NCBI RefSeq assembly: GCF_003702705.1
Contig: NZ_QZMN01000002.1
Span: 62,001-126,000 of the forward strand
DNA: 64,000 nt
Source: Ornithinimicrobium cerasi
GTDB lineage: Bacteria; Actinomycetota; Actinomycetes; Actinomycetales; Dermatophilaceae
Direction: 5' to 3'
A program made the position numbers and the translations under genes. This document shows positions 7,094-16,268 of this stretch, in pieces. The notes beneath the pieces are model-generated. The model was not told the origin of the DNA. It ran no database searches and worked only from the letters and a program-made list of their open reading frames with translations. Each line of letters begins with the position of its first letter. Position 1 is the stretch's first letter.

Positions 7094-8460
7094 ATCACCC
7101 GGTGGGAGCCCGTGGAGCGGGTCATGACCAGTCCGCCGAGACCGATGACGATGGCCAGGAGACCAGCTGCGAGCATCAGGGCATCCATCCCGCCGGCAGG
7201 TGAACCGCCGGTCTGCACACCTCCGACCGGCCAGGTCTTGATCTGACCGTCACTCGGCTCCGTGGGCTGCGGCTCGGTGGGCTGCGGCTCGGTGGGCTGC
7301 GGCTCGGTGGGCTGCGGCTCGGTCGGCTGCGGCTCCGTGGGCTGCGGCTCCGTGGGCTGCGGCTCCGTGGGCTGCGACTCCGTGGGCTGCGGCTCCGTGG
7401 GCTGCGGCTCCGTGGGCTGCGGCTCCGTGGGCTGCGGCTCCGTGGGCTGCGGCTCCGTGGGCTGCGGCTCCGTGGGCTGCGGCTCCGTGGGCTGCGGCTC
7501 CGTGGGCTGCGGCTCCGTCGGCTGCGGCTCCGTCGGCTGCGGCTCGGTCGGCTGCGGCTCGGTCGGCTGCGGCTCGGTCGGCTGCGGCTCCGTGGGCTGC
7601 GGCTCGGTCGGCTGCGGCTCGGTCGGCTGCGGCTCGGTCGGCTCCGGCTCCGTGGGCTGCGGCTCGGTCGGCTGCGGCTCGGTCGGCTCCGGCTCGGTCG
7701 GCTCCGGCTCGGTCGGCTCCGGCTCGTCGATGCACGTGGGGACGGTGATGGTGTTGGTGTCCAGGGTAACCGCCCCGTTGCGGGCCAGGAGGCGACCCTG
7801 CACGGTCACGCCGGTGGTGGCCGTGATCGAGGTGAGCGCCATCACGGTCCCGGCGAAGGCCGTGGCGGTCCCGAGCGTCGCGGAACTGCCCACCTGCCAG
7901 TAGACATCGCACGCATCGGCGCCATTGATGAACACGATCGAGCTGCTCGAGCCCGTGATCAGGGTGCTGGCGGCCTGGAAGATGAACACTGGGTCCGTCT
8001 CATTCGCACCATCGAGCGTCAGCTGTCCGTTGAGGGCGAGGGTCGCCCCGGTATACACCCCCGGGGTGAGCGTCTGTCCGGCGAGGTCGGCGGTGATCGT
8101 CACGTCGGTCGGTCGACCGGCCGCGTCGTTGTAGGCGATGGTGAGATCGTTCTGCGCGATGCCGGCCGGTGCGTCGGCCGCGTGGATCTCGCCGTTGACC
8201 AGGCCGGGTGGGAATCCCGTGACGGCGGACCCGGGGGATACGCCCAGGTTGCCGTTGATCACGGAGGGCCCGGTGTTGGTCACTGTGGAACCGGCGAGGA
8301 CGGCGTAGCCGGCTGCAGTCCCGAGACCGACGCGAGGAACAGCGGCAACCGGGCCCACCCCGGTCATGACGACCAGGGCCAGAGTGATCCCCAGACCGAG
8401 AATCATGGCGAAGAGTTTTCGGGGCAGGAAAGATTGTTGAACGATGGCGTGGGATGGCAT
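7090..8460 (-). CDS. Ice-binding-like (DUF3494) surface protein with PTEPQ repeat stalk and sorting tail
   Basis: A 456-residue secreted protein. Residues 1-40 form a signal peptide ending VGPVAA. Residues 45-243 match the DUF3494 ice-binding-like beta-solenoid (GYAVLAGSTVTNTGPSVI, GNLGVSPGSAVTGFPPG, DPVFIFQAAST, DVYWQVGSSATLG, FAGTVMA, VQGRLLARNGAVTLDTN). Residues 246-402 are about 31 copies of a PTEPQ/PTEPE pentamer, a stiff wall-spanning stalk. The tail has VGGVQTGGSPAGG at 412-424, a hydrophobic helix at about 426-446 and a short basic end, the layout of class F sortase substrates. DUF3494 proteins include true antifreeze proteins, but many non-cold bacteria use the fold in adhesins, so ice binding is not shown. 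Its stop overlaps the sortase start. Confidence 0.9.
   Translation of the reverse strand: MPSHAIVQQSFLPRKLFAMILGLGITLALVVMTGVGPVAAVPRVGLGTAAGYAVLAGSTVTNTGPSVINGNLGVSPGSAVTGFPPGLVNGEIHAADAPAGIAQNDLTIAYNDAAGRPTDVTITADLAGQTLTPGVYTGATLALNGQLTLDGANETDPVFIFQAASTLITGSSSSIVFINGADACDVYWQVGSSATLGTATAFAGTVMALTSITATTGVTVQGRLLARNGAVTLDTNTITVPTCIDEPEPTEPEPTEPEPTEPQPTEPQPTEPEPTEPQPTEPQPTEPQPTEPQPTEPQPTEPQPTEPQPTEPQPTEPQPTEPQPTEPQPTEPQPTEPQPTEPQPTEPQPTEPQPTEPQPTESQPTEPQPTEPQPTEPQPTEPQPTEPQPTEPQPTEPQPTEPSDGQIKTWPVGGVQTGGSPAGGMDALMLAAGLLAIVIGLGGLVMTRSTGSHRVM
7256..7725 (-). repeat. 15-bp tandem repeat encoding the PTEPQ stalk
   Basis: A 15-bp unit, GGCTGCGGCTCCGTG on the plus strand, is repeated about 31 times with a few third-position variants (ccg versus cgg, gtg versus gtc) and one substitution giving PTESQ near 7374-7381. 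The homogeneous central block suggests recent copy-number change by slippage or recombination. The same DNA leaves the opposite strand open as a GCGSV repeat, which is a shadow and not a gene. Confidence 0.9.
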
Positions 8461-8900
8461 GAAAGCCCCAGACTGAGCGCAGAGCGCGGATGTAGCAGAA
8501 AAGCCAGTCGACCATGGAAGGAGAATAAAGTCAATTGCGAAACAATTCTGACCAGGCGTTTTTCATCGGCCCGGGCAACACCTCCGCGAACATATTGTCC
8601 GAGCGAAGACCCTAGCTCCTGCCAGACCCCGCTCTGACCAATTGCACCCGTTAATGAGTAAAGGTTTGACAGGTTCGGTCACGTTTTGGCAAAAGTGCCC
8701 CATGGGGACGTGCACCAGCCCCGGAGAATACCCATGAATGATTTTTCCACCTCCGACCCACCTGCAGGGTTTCGGAGGACCTCGTCGACGTCCCACCGAC
8801 GCCGTCGTCGCTGCTGGTGAGAACAGGTAGACCCCGATACCCGCCTGGCGCGGAGATCGGGGCCTACCTTCGACGATGTCTGGCTGTCGTTCCTACCTGG
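8461..8900. promoter_or_regulatory. 440-bp AT-richer intergenic region upstream of the ice-binding-like gene
   Basis: This is the longest gene-free stretch in the window and visibly poorer in GC than its flanks. It contains two short palindromes, AATTG-cgaaa-CAATT (8533-8547) and TTTTG-g-CAAAA (8684-8694), a TTGACA hexamer at 8664-8669 with no matching -10, an imperfect stem CCTCCGACCC/GGGT-tt-CGGAGG (8750-8778), and the hairpin after tRNA-His (8825-8869). The small frames here have no coding character. I read it as the control region of the surface protein-sortase operon. Confidence 0.45.
8825..8869 (-). terminator. Stem-loop downstream of tRNA-His
   Basis: The 14-nt arms 8825-8838 and 8856-8869 pair except for one A/C mismatch, giving 13 base pairs around a 17-nt loop. 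It begins about 30 bases past the 3' end of tRNA-His on the minus strand, so it is a likely terminator for that gene. There is no strong T-run. Confidence 0.5.
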
Positions 8901-8974
8901 GGTGAGTGACGGGACTTGAACCCGCGACATCCGCGACCACAACGCGGCGCTCTACCTGCTGAGCTACACCCACC
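8898..8974 (-). tRNA. tRNA-His (anticodon GTG)
   Basis: Minus-strand cloverleaf with acceptor GTGGGTG (8973-8967) pairing CACTCAC (8908-8902) with one G-T wobble. The gene encodes the extra G at position -1 (8974) opposite C73 (8901), the identity pair of tRNA-His. The anticodon GTG is at 8940-8938, and an encoded CCA follows at 8900-8898. Confidence 0.95.
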
Positions 8975-9058
8975 ATGCGTCACCCTGCGCACCTGGGGTG
9001 CGTCCGGACAACGCGGACCATCCTACCCCCTGCCCGGGAGTGATCCGAAACGCGACCC

Positions 9059-10180
9059 TCAGTCGCGGCCGCGCCCCTTGAGGCCGACCTTGCGGCCCGC
9101 CCCCCGCAACCGTCCGGCCGCGGTCATCCGCAGCTCGCGCGCCTCACGCACCAGCGCGGCGGACTTCTCGGCCTTCTTCTCGGTGCCCCGGGCGTCGCGC
9201 GGCGGGAGCTGGATGACCTCCTCGGCCGGCATCCCGGCGGCAAGCTCGCGGCCCCGCTCGAGCTCGGCGTCGAACTCGGCGCCGAAGATCAGGGCGACGT
9301 TGGTCAGCCACAGCCACAGCAGCAGGACGACGACCCCGGCCAGGGTGCCGTACGTCTCGTTGTAGGAGCCGAAGTTGGAGACGTAGAAGCCGAACCCGGC
9401 GGAGGCGATCGCCCACACCACGATGGCGAGGATCGCACCGGGGCTGACCCAGCGGAACGACGGCGGGCGCACGTTGGGGGTCCCCCAGTAGAGCAGCGCC
9501 ACGATGAGCACGACCACCACGAACATGACCGGCCACTTGGCGATGTTCCAGACGGTCGTGAACGCCCCGCTCAGCCCGATCGCCCCGAAGATCACCTCGC
9601 TGACCGAGCCGGAGAGGACCAGCAAGCCCGCGACGAGCACGATCATGATGAGGATGACGAAGGTCAGCAGCAGCAGCCAGGGACGCAGCTTCCAGACCGG
9701 CCGGCCCTCCTCGACCTCGTAGATCGCGTTCATCGCCCGGCTGAAGGCGTTGACGTAGTTGGAGGCCGCCCACAGCGCACCGAGCAGACCCAGGACGAAC
9801 GCCAGCCCGGCCGCCTCGCTGCTCGCGAGGTTCTCGATGACCGGCCGCACCGCCTCCAGCTGCGTGCCGGCGCCCATCTGGTCGAGGATGTCGAGGAGCG
9901 AGCTCACCGTGGCGGTCGGGTTGCCGAAGAGCCCGATGACCGAGACGAACGCGATGAGCATGGGGAACATGGACAGCACGCTGTAGTAGGTCAGCGCGGC
10001 CGCGAGGTCGGTCCCCCCGTCGCTGCCGAACTCGGCCACCGTGCGCTTCAGCGTCGCCTTCCAGTCCGGTGCGGGCAGGTCGGTCGGGCCGTCAGGCGCC
10101 TGGTCGTCGGCGGCGTGGAACTCCTCCGAGCTCTTCGCGCGGCTCACGGTCTGGCGTGCTTCCTGGTGCTGGTCGGTCAC
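9059..10180 (-). CDS. YihY/BrkB-family inner membrane protein
   Basis: A 373-residue protein from GTG 10180 with six hydrophobic segments between residues 55 and 305 and the family's conserved LAAALTYYSVLSMFPMLIAF opening helix and NVALIFGAEFDAELER end of the membrane part. The C-terminal 55 residues are basic and cytoplasmic. The family was once called ribonuclease BN in error; its real role is unknown, with transport or envelope functions proposed. A longer reading frame begins at 10252 but would run over the tRNA-Lys terminator and acceptor stem, so the GTG is chosen. Confidence 0.88.
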   Translation of the reverse strand: MTDQHQEARQTVSRAKSSEEFHAADDQAPDGPTDLPAPDWKATLKRTVAEFGSDGGTDLAAALTYYSVLSMFPMLIAFVSVIGLFGNPTATVSSLLDILDQMGAGTQLEAVRPVIENLASSEAAGLAFVLGLLGALWAASNYVNAFSRAMNAIYEVEEGRPVWKLRPWLLLLTFVILIMIVLVAGLLVLSGSVSEVIFGAIGLSGAFTTVWNIAKWPVMFVVVVLIVALLYWGTPNVRPPSFRWVSPGAILAIVVWAIASAGFGFYVSNFGSYNETYGTLAGVVVLLLWLWLTNVALIFGAEFDAELERGRELAAGMPAEEVIQLPPRDARGTEKKAEKSAALVREARELRMTAAGRLRGAGRKVGLKGRGRD

Positions 10181-10207
10181 CCGGCCAGTCAAGCACGGGC
10201 ACGACGA

Positions 10208-10234
10208 AGGGGCAGGTCGTGTCGACCTGCCCCT
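10208..10234 (-). terminator. Terminator hairpin for tRNA-Lys
   Basis: AGGGGCAGGTCG (10208-10219) and CGACCTGCCCCT (10223-10234) form a perfect 12-bp stem closed by a 3-nt loop, ten bases past the tRNA-Lys 3' end on the minus strand. Its position also separates the tRNA from the YihY gene. Confidence 0.8.
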
Positions 10235-10243
10235 CCGGAACCG

Positions 10244-10316
<73 letters not shown>

Positions 10317-10416
10317 AACAGCAGAAAACTCTAGCACCGCAGGGCGTTCCGACCCAAAACGCGCGGGGTCGAGCACCACCTCCAGGGTGCCTGACGACAT
10401 ACGCGAGGATGGGTCC

Positions 10417-11469
10417 ATGCGCGCACTCGTGAAGCCCACCGCCGGGCCCGGTCTGGAGCTCAGGGACGTCCCGGAGCCGGACCCGGGGCCGGGTGAGGTG
10501 AAGATCCGGGTGCTGCGGGCGGGACTGTGCGGGACGGACCTGCACATCGAGGGCTGGGACGACTGGGCCGCGTCGATGCTCCGGCCGCCGCTGGTGGTGG
10601 GCCACGAGTTCTACGGCGAGGTCGTCGAGCTGGGCGAGGGCGTCTCCGACGACGAGCGATACGGGCTCCGGGTCGGCCAGCGGGTCTCCGTCGAGGGGCA
10701 CGTGGTCTGCGGGGCCTGCCGCAACTGCCGGGCGGGCCGGCAGCAGATGTGCGTGCGCACCTCCAACCTGGGGGTGAACCGGGACGGCGCCTTCGCCGAC
10801 TACGTCGTGGTGCCGCACACCAACGTGTGGGCCCAGCCGGACCTCATCGACCCCGAGCTGGGCGCGCTGTTCGACCCGCTGGGCAACGCGGTGCACACCG
10901 CCCTCTCGTTCCCGCTGACCGGGGAGGACGTGCTCATCACCGGGGCCGGGCCGATCGGGGTGATGGCCACGGCGATCGCCCGGCACGCAGGGGCGAGGTA
11001 TGTCGTGGTGACCGACCTGTCGGACGGCCGCCTGGCGCTCGCCAGGGAGGCCGGGGCCGACGTGGTCGTCAACGTGGGCAGGGAACGGATCGCCTCGGCC
11101 CAGGAGCAGCTGGGGATGAGCGAGGGCTTCGACGTGGCGCTGGAGATGTCCGGCAGCCCGAAGGCGGTCGCCGAACTCATCGAGAACTGCACGCACGGGG
11201 CCAAGGTGGCGCTGCTCGGGCTGCCCGGGGAGCCGTTCGCGATCGACTGGGGCAAGGTCATCACCCACATGCTCACCCTCAAGGGGATCTACGGCCGGGA
11301 GATGTACGACACCTGGTACAAGATGACCTTCATGCTGCAGACCTCCGAGGTGCTGCGCGACCGGGTCCGCTCGGTCATCACCCACCGCTTCCCTGCCGAG
11401 CAGTGGCAGGACGCCTTCGACGTCGCCCGCTCCGGCGAGGTCGGCAAGGTCATTCTGGACTGGAGCTGA
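10417..11469 (+). CDS. tdh: L-threonine 3-dehydrogenase
   Basis: Three hundred and fifty residues of the zinc-dependent medium-chain dehydrogenase family. It oxidises L-threonine to 2-amino-3-ketobutyrate with NAD. Catalytic zinc residues C38 and H63-E64 (GHEF), the structural zinc cysteines C98, C101, C104 and C112, and the NAD loop GAGPIG at 176-181 are all present, at spacings like E. coli Tdh. ATG 10417 has GAGG eight bases upstream; an earlier ATG at 10387 adds ten residues and is less likely. Its stop is 8 bases before kbl, whose product consumes the unstable ketoacid, so the two form an operon for threonine breakdown to glycine and acetyl-CoA. Confidence 0.95.
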   Translation: MRALVKPTAGPGLELRDVPEPDPGPGEVKIRVLRAGLCGTDLHIEGWDDWAASMLRPPLVVGHEFYGEVVELGEGVSDDERYGLRVGQRVSVEGHVVCGACRNCRAGRQQMCVRTSNLGVNRDGAFADYVVVPHTNVWAQPDLIDPELGALFDPLGNAVHTALSFPLTGEDVLITGAGPIGVMATAIARHAGARYVVVTDLSDGRLALAREAGADVVVNVGRERIASAQEQLGMSEGFDVALEMSGSPKAVAELIENCTHGAKVALLGLPGEPFAIDWGKVITHMLTLKGIYGREMYDTWYKMTFMLQTSEVLRDRVRSVITHRFPAEQWQDAFDVARSGEVGKVILDWS

Positions 11470-11477
11470 GGAGAGCC

Positions 11478-12668
<1,191 letters not shown>

Positions 12669-12690
12669 GCGTGGGACGGCCCGGACGCTG

Positions 12691-13179
12691 ATGGCCGGGC
12701 GTTCGCTCACGGAGGAGGAGGCGCTGCGTGCCCTGCACCGTGCCTCCCGGGTCAACGCGGTGCCGCTCGTCGTGGGGTGGCTGCTGGCCGGCACGGTGCT
12801 CGTCGCGGTGCGGCTGTGGCTCCGCGACAGCACGCTGACCGGGTCCCTCCTCTTCGGCGGCGGGATCGCGGGGCTCGCCCTGCTGGTGCAGCTGGCCGCG
12901 GAGACGCGCCGGGCCGCGGGCCTGCGGCATACCCGGGAGTGGACCCACCTCGAGCGGGCGACCGTCACCGCCCGCTCCGGACGGAAGGTGTCGGTCAGGG
13001 GCCGAGGTGGCCGCTCCGTCACCGCCCCCGTCCAGGCTGCCTGGTCCTTGGACGCGGACACCCCGGTGTGGGTGGGACCCCGCCTCGCCACGGGCGAACG
13101 GATCGTGCTGGTCCGCGACTCCAGCGCCGCCTGGGCCTCTCCCGTCCACGCGGCCACCGGCGAGGCGATCAGGACCTAG
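12691..13179 (+). CDS. Small membrane protein of unknown function
   Basis: A 162-residue protein with two adjacent hydrophobic segments (about 22-40 and 50-68), a basic turn and a soluble C-terminal half that looks beta-rich (ERATVTARSGRKVSVRGR, TPVWVGPRLATGERIVLV). I do not recognise the family. It starts 22 bases after kbl in the same direction and may be a read-through member of that operon. No catalytic motif is visible. The start is uncertain because no clear ribosome-binding site precedes ATG 12691. Confidence 0.65.
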   Translation: MAGRSLTEEEALRALHRASRVNAVPLVVGWLLAGTVLVAVRLWLRDSTLTGSLLFGGGIAGLALLVQLAAETRRAAGLRHTREWTHLERATVTARSGRKVSVRGRGGRSVTAPVQAAWSLDADTPVWVGPRLATGERIVLVRDSSAAWASPVHAATGEAIRT

Positions 13180-13217
13180 CTGGACGACCCGACGGGGGTG
13201 GCCGCGGTGCCCGCTCT

Positions 13218-13290
13218 CAACTCACAGGGGGAAAGTCCCACCCCCACGGTGATGCATCTGCCGGGCGACATGGTTGGCGCCTGTGAGTTG
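13218..13290. repeat. 11-bp inverted repeat with 51-nt interior between converging genes
   Basis: CAACTCACAGG (13218-13228) and CCTGTGAGTTG (13280-13290) are exact complements. The interior contains GGGG...CCACCCCC that can form a smaller hairpin. It lies between converging genes and could terminate both, but the large loop is unusual for a terminator. A second inverted repeat of nearly the same geometry is at 42320-42393. Confidence 0.5.
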
Positions 13291-13338
13291 GGGCGAGGGG
13301 CGGCTGCGCGAGCGGGAGGGTCAGGTCGGGAGGGTGGC

Positions 13339-14241
13339 TCAGGCTGACGAGGCGCAGCCCCCGGCGCCGCACGCGCACCCGCCCAGCGCGTCCCCGCCGC
13401 ACCCACCACCACCGGCGTCGAGCGCCGCGGCGCCGGCGAGCTCCTGCGCCGACCGCGGACGGGCGCCGATCCGCTCCCCCAGCGTGGCGAAGACCTCGAC
13501 CAGCCGGCGGACGTGCCACTGGTGCTCGTCCAGCTCGTGACGGTGCACCGCCGACGAGACGAGCCGGTCCGCGATCCAGCGGGCGTGGCCCGCGGGGCTC
13601 ACCGACGAGTCCGTCCCCCACCACACGTCGACGGGGCAGCGCACGTCGCCGGGGTCGACGTCCCACGGCTCCTGGACCTGCGCGAGGTCGGTGACGATCC
13701 CCTCCGCGCCGGCATGGGCGCCGAGGTGCAGCTCGAGCTGGTCGCGCAGGAACACCGGGTCCTGCACCGCCAGACCGTGCAGGCCGCGCTGCTGGTCGTC
13801 CATGTCGAGCAGCCACTCGCGCCGCCCCATGCCGGGGCTGCCGGGCTCCTCCACGCACGGGGCGACGGGCCAGACCAGCGTCAGGGCCGCCACCCGCTCC
13901 GGGTGGACGGCCGCGAGGGCGAGCGCCGCGGCGCTGCCGCCCGAGCCGGCGAGCACCCCGACCGGACCCACCAGACCGGCGGCGTCCAGCACGGCGACGA
14001 CGTCGGCCGCCAGCGTGCGGACCGGACGGGGCTCACCCGCGGGTGAGTCGCCATACCCGGGGCGGTCGAAGGTGAGGACCCGCAGACCGAGCGCGTGCAG
14101 GGCGTCCCGGGAGGGTGTCCCGCTGAACCGGGAGCCGGGGGTGCCGTGGAGGGCGACCACGGGGACACCGTCCGGGTCGCCCTGGACCCGGTAGGCAAGG
14201 CCGGTCGCCGTGGTGAGGAGGTCGGGCGCGCTCGTGGTCAC
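13339..14241 (-). CDS. Alpha/beta hydrolase with Cys/Gly-rich tail
   Basis: A 300-residue alpha/beta-hydrolase fold protein. The oxyanion strand VVALHGTPGSRFSG, the nucleophile elbow AGSGGS near residues 98-103 and the late LDEHQWH histidine supply a serine-type active site; the acid is probably in the VWWGTDSSVSP strand. The elbow GSGGS deviates from the common GxSxG only in its flanks. The last 25 residues (GGGGCGGDALGGC, then ACGAGGCASSA) contain four cysteines and are not part of the fold. The substrate cannot be told from sequence. It reads toward the small membrane protein gene, and CorA follows upstream on the same strand with a 12-base gap. Confidence 0.85.
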   Translation of the reverse strand: MTTSAPDLLTTATGLAYRVQGDPDGVPVVALHGTPGSRFSGTPSRDALHALGLRVLTFDRPGYGDSPAGEPRPVRTLAADVVAVLDAAGLVGPVGVLAGSGGSAAALALAAVHPERVAALTLVWPVAPCVEEPGSPGMGRREWLLDMDDQQRGLHGLAVQDPVFLRDQLELHLGAHAGAEGIVTDLAQVQEPWDVDPGDVRCPVDVWWGTDSSVSPAGHARWIADRLVSSAVHRHELDEHQWHVRRLVEVFATLGERIGARPRSAQELAGAAALDAGGGGCGGDALGGCACGAGGCASSA

Positions 14242-14253
14242 CCGGCCATCGTC

Positions 14254-15237
14254 TCAGAGCCAGCCGGAGCGCTTGAACGTCCGGTGGAGCAGGGTGACGA
14301 CCACCACCATCAGCAGGAGGGCCAGCGGGTAGCCGAGCAGCCAGTGCAGCTCGGGCATGTGGTCGAAGTTCATGCCGTAGATCCCGGCGATGAGGGTGGG
14401 CACGGTGATCATCGCGGCCCAGGCGGAGATCTTGCGCATGTCGGAGTTCTGCTGCACCCCGATCTGCGAGAGGTGAGTGGCAAGAACGTCCGAGAGCAGC
14501 GCGTCGTAGGACTCGATGTCGGCCAGCACCGCCGAGAGGTGGTCGGCCACGTCGCGGAACTGGAGGCGCAGCTCCTTGGACCGCACGATGCCCCCCTTCT
14601 CGACGAGCTGGTGCATCGAGAACCGCAGCGGCTGCGCCGCCCGACGGAACTCCAGCACCTCCCGCTTGAGGCGGTAGATGGTCGTGGAGTGGGACTGGTT
14701 GCCGCCGCCGAAGACGTCGCGCTCGATCTCGGCGAGGTCCTGGGCGACCTCCTCGTCGATCTCCTGGTAGGTGTCGACGACCTTGTCGACGATCGCGTGC
14801 AGGACCGCGACGGGGCCCTCGCGCAGCAGCTGCTGCTCGTGGCGCTCGAGCCGCTCGCGCACGTGGTGCAGCGGCGCGACGTCGCCGTGCCGCAGGGTGA
14901 CGGCGACGTGGTCGCCGATGACCGCCATGATCTCGCCGGTCTCGATGTCGGAGGTGCTCTCGACGTAGCGCAGGGTCTTGACGACCGCCAGCACCGTGTC
15001 GTCGTAGACCTCGATCTTGGCGCGCTCGTTGCCCGCGAGGACGTCCTCGACCGCGAGCGGGTGCAGCGCCAGCTCGGAGACGACGAAGGCGAACTCCTCG
15101 GCGCTGGGATCCTTCAGGCCCACCCAGACGAAGTCGTTGTCGGGCGCCCCCTCGGCCCGGAGCCGGGCGAGCGCGTCGCCGAGGTCGACGCACTCACCAC
15201 GCTGCCCGCCCCGGTAGACCGCCTGGTCGACGATCAC
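14254..15237 (-). CDS. corA: CorA-family magnesium/cobalt transporter
   Basis: Three hundred and twenty-seven residues with the CorA layout: a soluble N-terminal alpha/beta domain, a long helical stalk and two C-terminal membrane helices. The signature GMN (288-290, IYGMNF) closes the first membrane helix and forms the pore filter; the periplasmic loop FDHMPELHW follows. It forms homopentameric Mg2+ channels in the membrane. The GTG at 15237 is 9 bases past the stop of the DUF3618 gene, so the two are probably co-transcribed. Confidence 0.93.
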   Translation of the reverse strand: MIVDQAVYRGGQRGECVDLGDALARLRAEGAPDNDFVWVGLKDPSAEEFAFVVSELALHPLAVEDVLAGNERAKIEVYDDTVLAVVKTLRYVESTSDIETGEIMAVIGDHVAVTLRHGDVAPLHHVRERLERHEQQLLREGPVAVLHAIVDKVVDTYQEIDEEVAQDLAEIERDVFGGGNQSHSTTIYRLKREVLEFRRAAQPLRFSMHQLVEKGGIVRSKELRLQFRDVADHLSAVLADIESYDALLSDVLATHLSQIGVQQNSDMRKISAWAAMITVPTLIAGIYGMNFDHMPELHWLLGYPLALLLMVVVVTLLHRTFKRSGWL

Positions 15238-15246
15238 GGGCGGGCG

Positions 15247-15525
15247 TCAGCCCTTGTTGAACGTGCGGCGCAGCAGCCCGAGGAGGAGCGCGGCGCCGGC
15301 GGTGCCACCCAGCACCTTCGCGAGGCGGTCGAGCCGCGGCTCGCCGTCCGCGTCGAAGGCGGCGTCGTTGGCCTTGCCCTTGAGCGAGGCGATGGTGTTG
15401 GTCTTGATCGTCTCGGGGCTGACCCGGTAGGCGAGCTCGTCCACCGTGCGAGCCAGTCGGTTGCGGGTCGCGGCGAGATCGGCCTCGATCTCCTTGGGCG
15501 AGCGGGCGGGCTGCGTGCTGGCCAT
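15247..15525 (-). CDS. DUF3618 family small membrane protein
   Basis: Ninety-two residues from ATG 15525. The N-terminal half (SPKEIEADLAATRNRLARTVDELAYRVSPE) is the DUF3618 signature of actinobacterial proteins; one hydrophobic segment (LGGTAGAALLLGLL) lies near the C-terminus. Family members often sit beside phage-holin-type membrane proteins, but here the neighbour is corA. The function is unknown. A longer frame to 15615 would overlap the promoter region of the divergent bcp and is rejected. Confidence 0.8.
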   Translation of the reverse strand: MASTQPARSPKEIEADLAATRNRLARTVDELAYRVSPETIKTNTIASLKGKANDAAFDADGEPRLDRLAKVLGGTAGAALLLGLLRRTFNKG

Positions 15526-15613
15526 CTGCGTGTGTCGTCCTCTGGGAGGGGGTGTCGGTGTCCTTTGAGACGATAACGCAGAACATCGGCCCACGAACCC
15601 CGGAGGAACACCC

Positions 15614-16087
15614 ATGACGCGTCTTGAGCCAGGTCAGCCCGCCCCCGCCTTCACCCTCCCTGACGCCCAGGGCCGCGAGGTGAGCCTGTCCGACTTCGCC
15701 GGGCGCAAGCTCATCATCTACGTCTACCCCGCCGCGATGACGCCCGGCTGCACCACCCAGGCCTGCGACTTCCGGGACAACGAGGCGGTGTTCACCAGGG
15801 AGGGGTATGCCGTGGTCGGGGTCTCCCCGGACGCCCCGGCGAGGCTGGCGCAGTTCGCGGAGAAGGAGTCGCTGCCCTTCCCGCTGCTCTCGGACGAGAG
15901 CAAGGAGATGCTCACCGCCTACGGCGCGTACGGCGAGAAGCAGAACTACGGCAAGACCGTGGTGGGGGTCATCCGCTCGACGTTCGTCGTGGACGAGCAG
16001 GGGGTGCTGGAGGTGGCCAAGTACAACGTCAAGGCCGCCGGTCATGTCGCCTCGCTCGCCAAGCAGCTCGGGGTCGACCTGGGCTGA
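15614..16087 (+). CDS. bcp: Thioredoxin-dependent thiol peroxidase (bacterioferritin comigratory protein)
   Basis: A 157-residue peroxiredoxin of the BCP/PrxQ class that reduces hydrogen peroxide and organic peroxides. PAAMTPGCTTQAC places the peroxidatic cysteine at C46 and the resolving cysteine five residues later at C51, the atypical two-Cys arrangement. GGAGGA sits six bases before ATG 15614, one of the cleanest ribosome-binding sites in the window. It is transcribed divergently from the DUF3618-corA pair. Confidence 0.94.
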   Translation: MTRLEPGQPAPAFTLPDAQGREVSLSDFAGRKLIIYVYPAAMTPGCTTQACDFRDNEAVFTREGYAVVGVSPDAPARLAQFAEKESLPFPLLSDESKEMLTAYGAYGEKQNYGKTVVGVIRSTFVVDEQGVLEVAKYNVKAAGHVASLAKQLGVDLG

Positions 16088-16101
16088 GGGTGGTGTCGGG
16101 G

Positions 16102-16183
16102 TGCGCCCGGCGGGACTCGAACCCGCACACCGCGAGGCACAGGAACCTAAATCCTGCGTGTCTACCAGTTCCACCACGGGCGC
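16102..16183 (-). tRNA. tRNA-Leu (anticodon TAG)
   Basis: Eighty-two-nt class II tRNA on the minus strand with a long variable arm. Acceptor GCGCCCG (16183-16177) pairs CGGGCGC (16109-16103). The anticodon TAG is at 16149-16147 within loop TTTAGGT, and the T-loop reads GTTCGAGTC. Confidence 0.95.
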
Positions 16184-16268
16184 GCGAGGGGCCACTCTAG
16201 CCATCCCTCCGGGCAGCCGGACAGGCGGTTTACTGACAGCCTGGGTCCCGGAGGTCTAGCGTGCGCTC

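Noticed and set aside
7256..7725. Tandem repeat considered as CRISPR array
   Set aside because: Units are 15 bp with no unique spacers, and they encode a proline-rich stalk.
7262..7903. Plus-strand frame of GCGSV repeats
   Set aside because: It is the complement of the PTEPQ repeat block in a secreted protein gene; no start signal or fold.
8563..8942. Two small minus-strand frames upstream of the ice-binding-like gene
   Set aside because: They have no family similarity by eye, poor starts, and one overlaps tRNA-His.
14095..15576. Long plus-strand frame opposite CorA and the DUF3618 gene
   Set aside because: CorA on the minus strand has the GMN motif and normal composition; this frame is a shadow.
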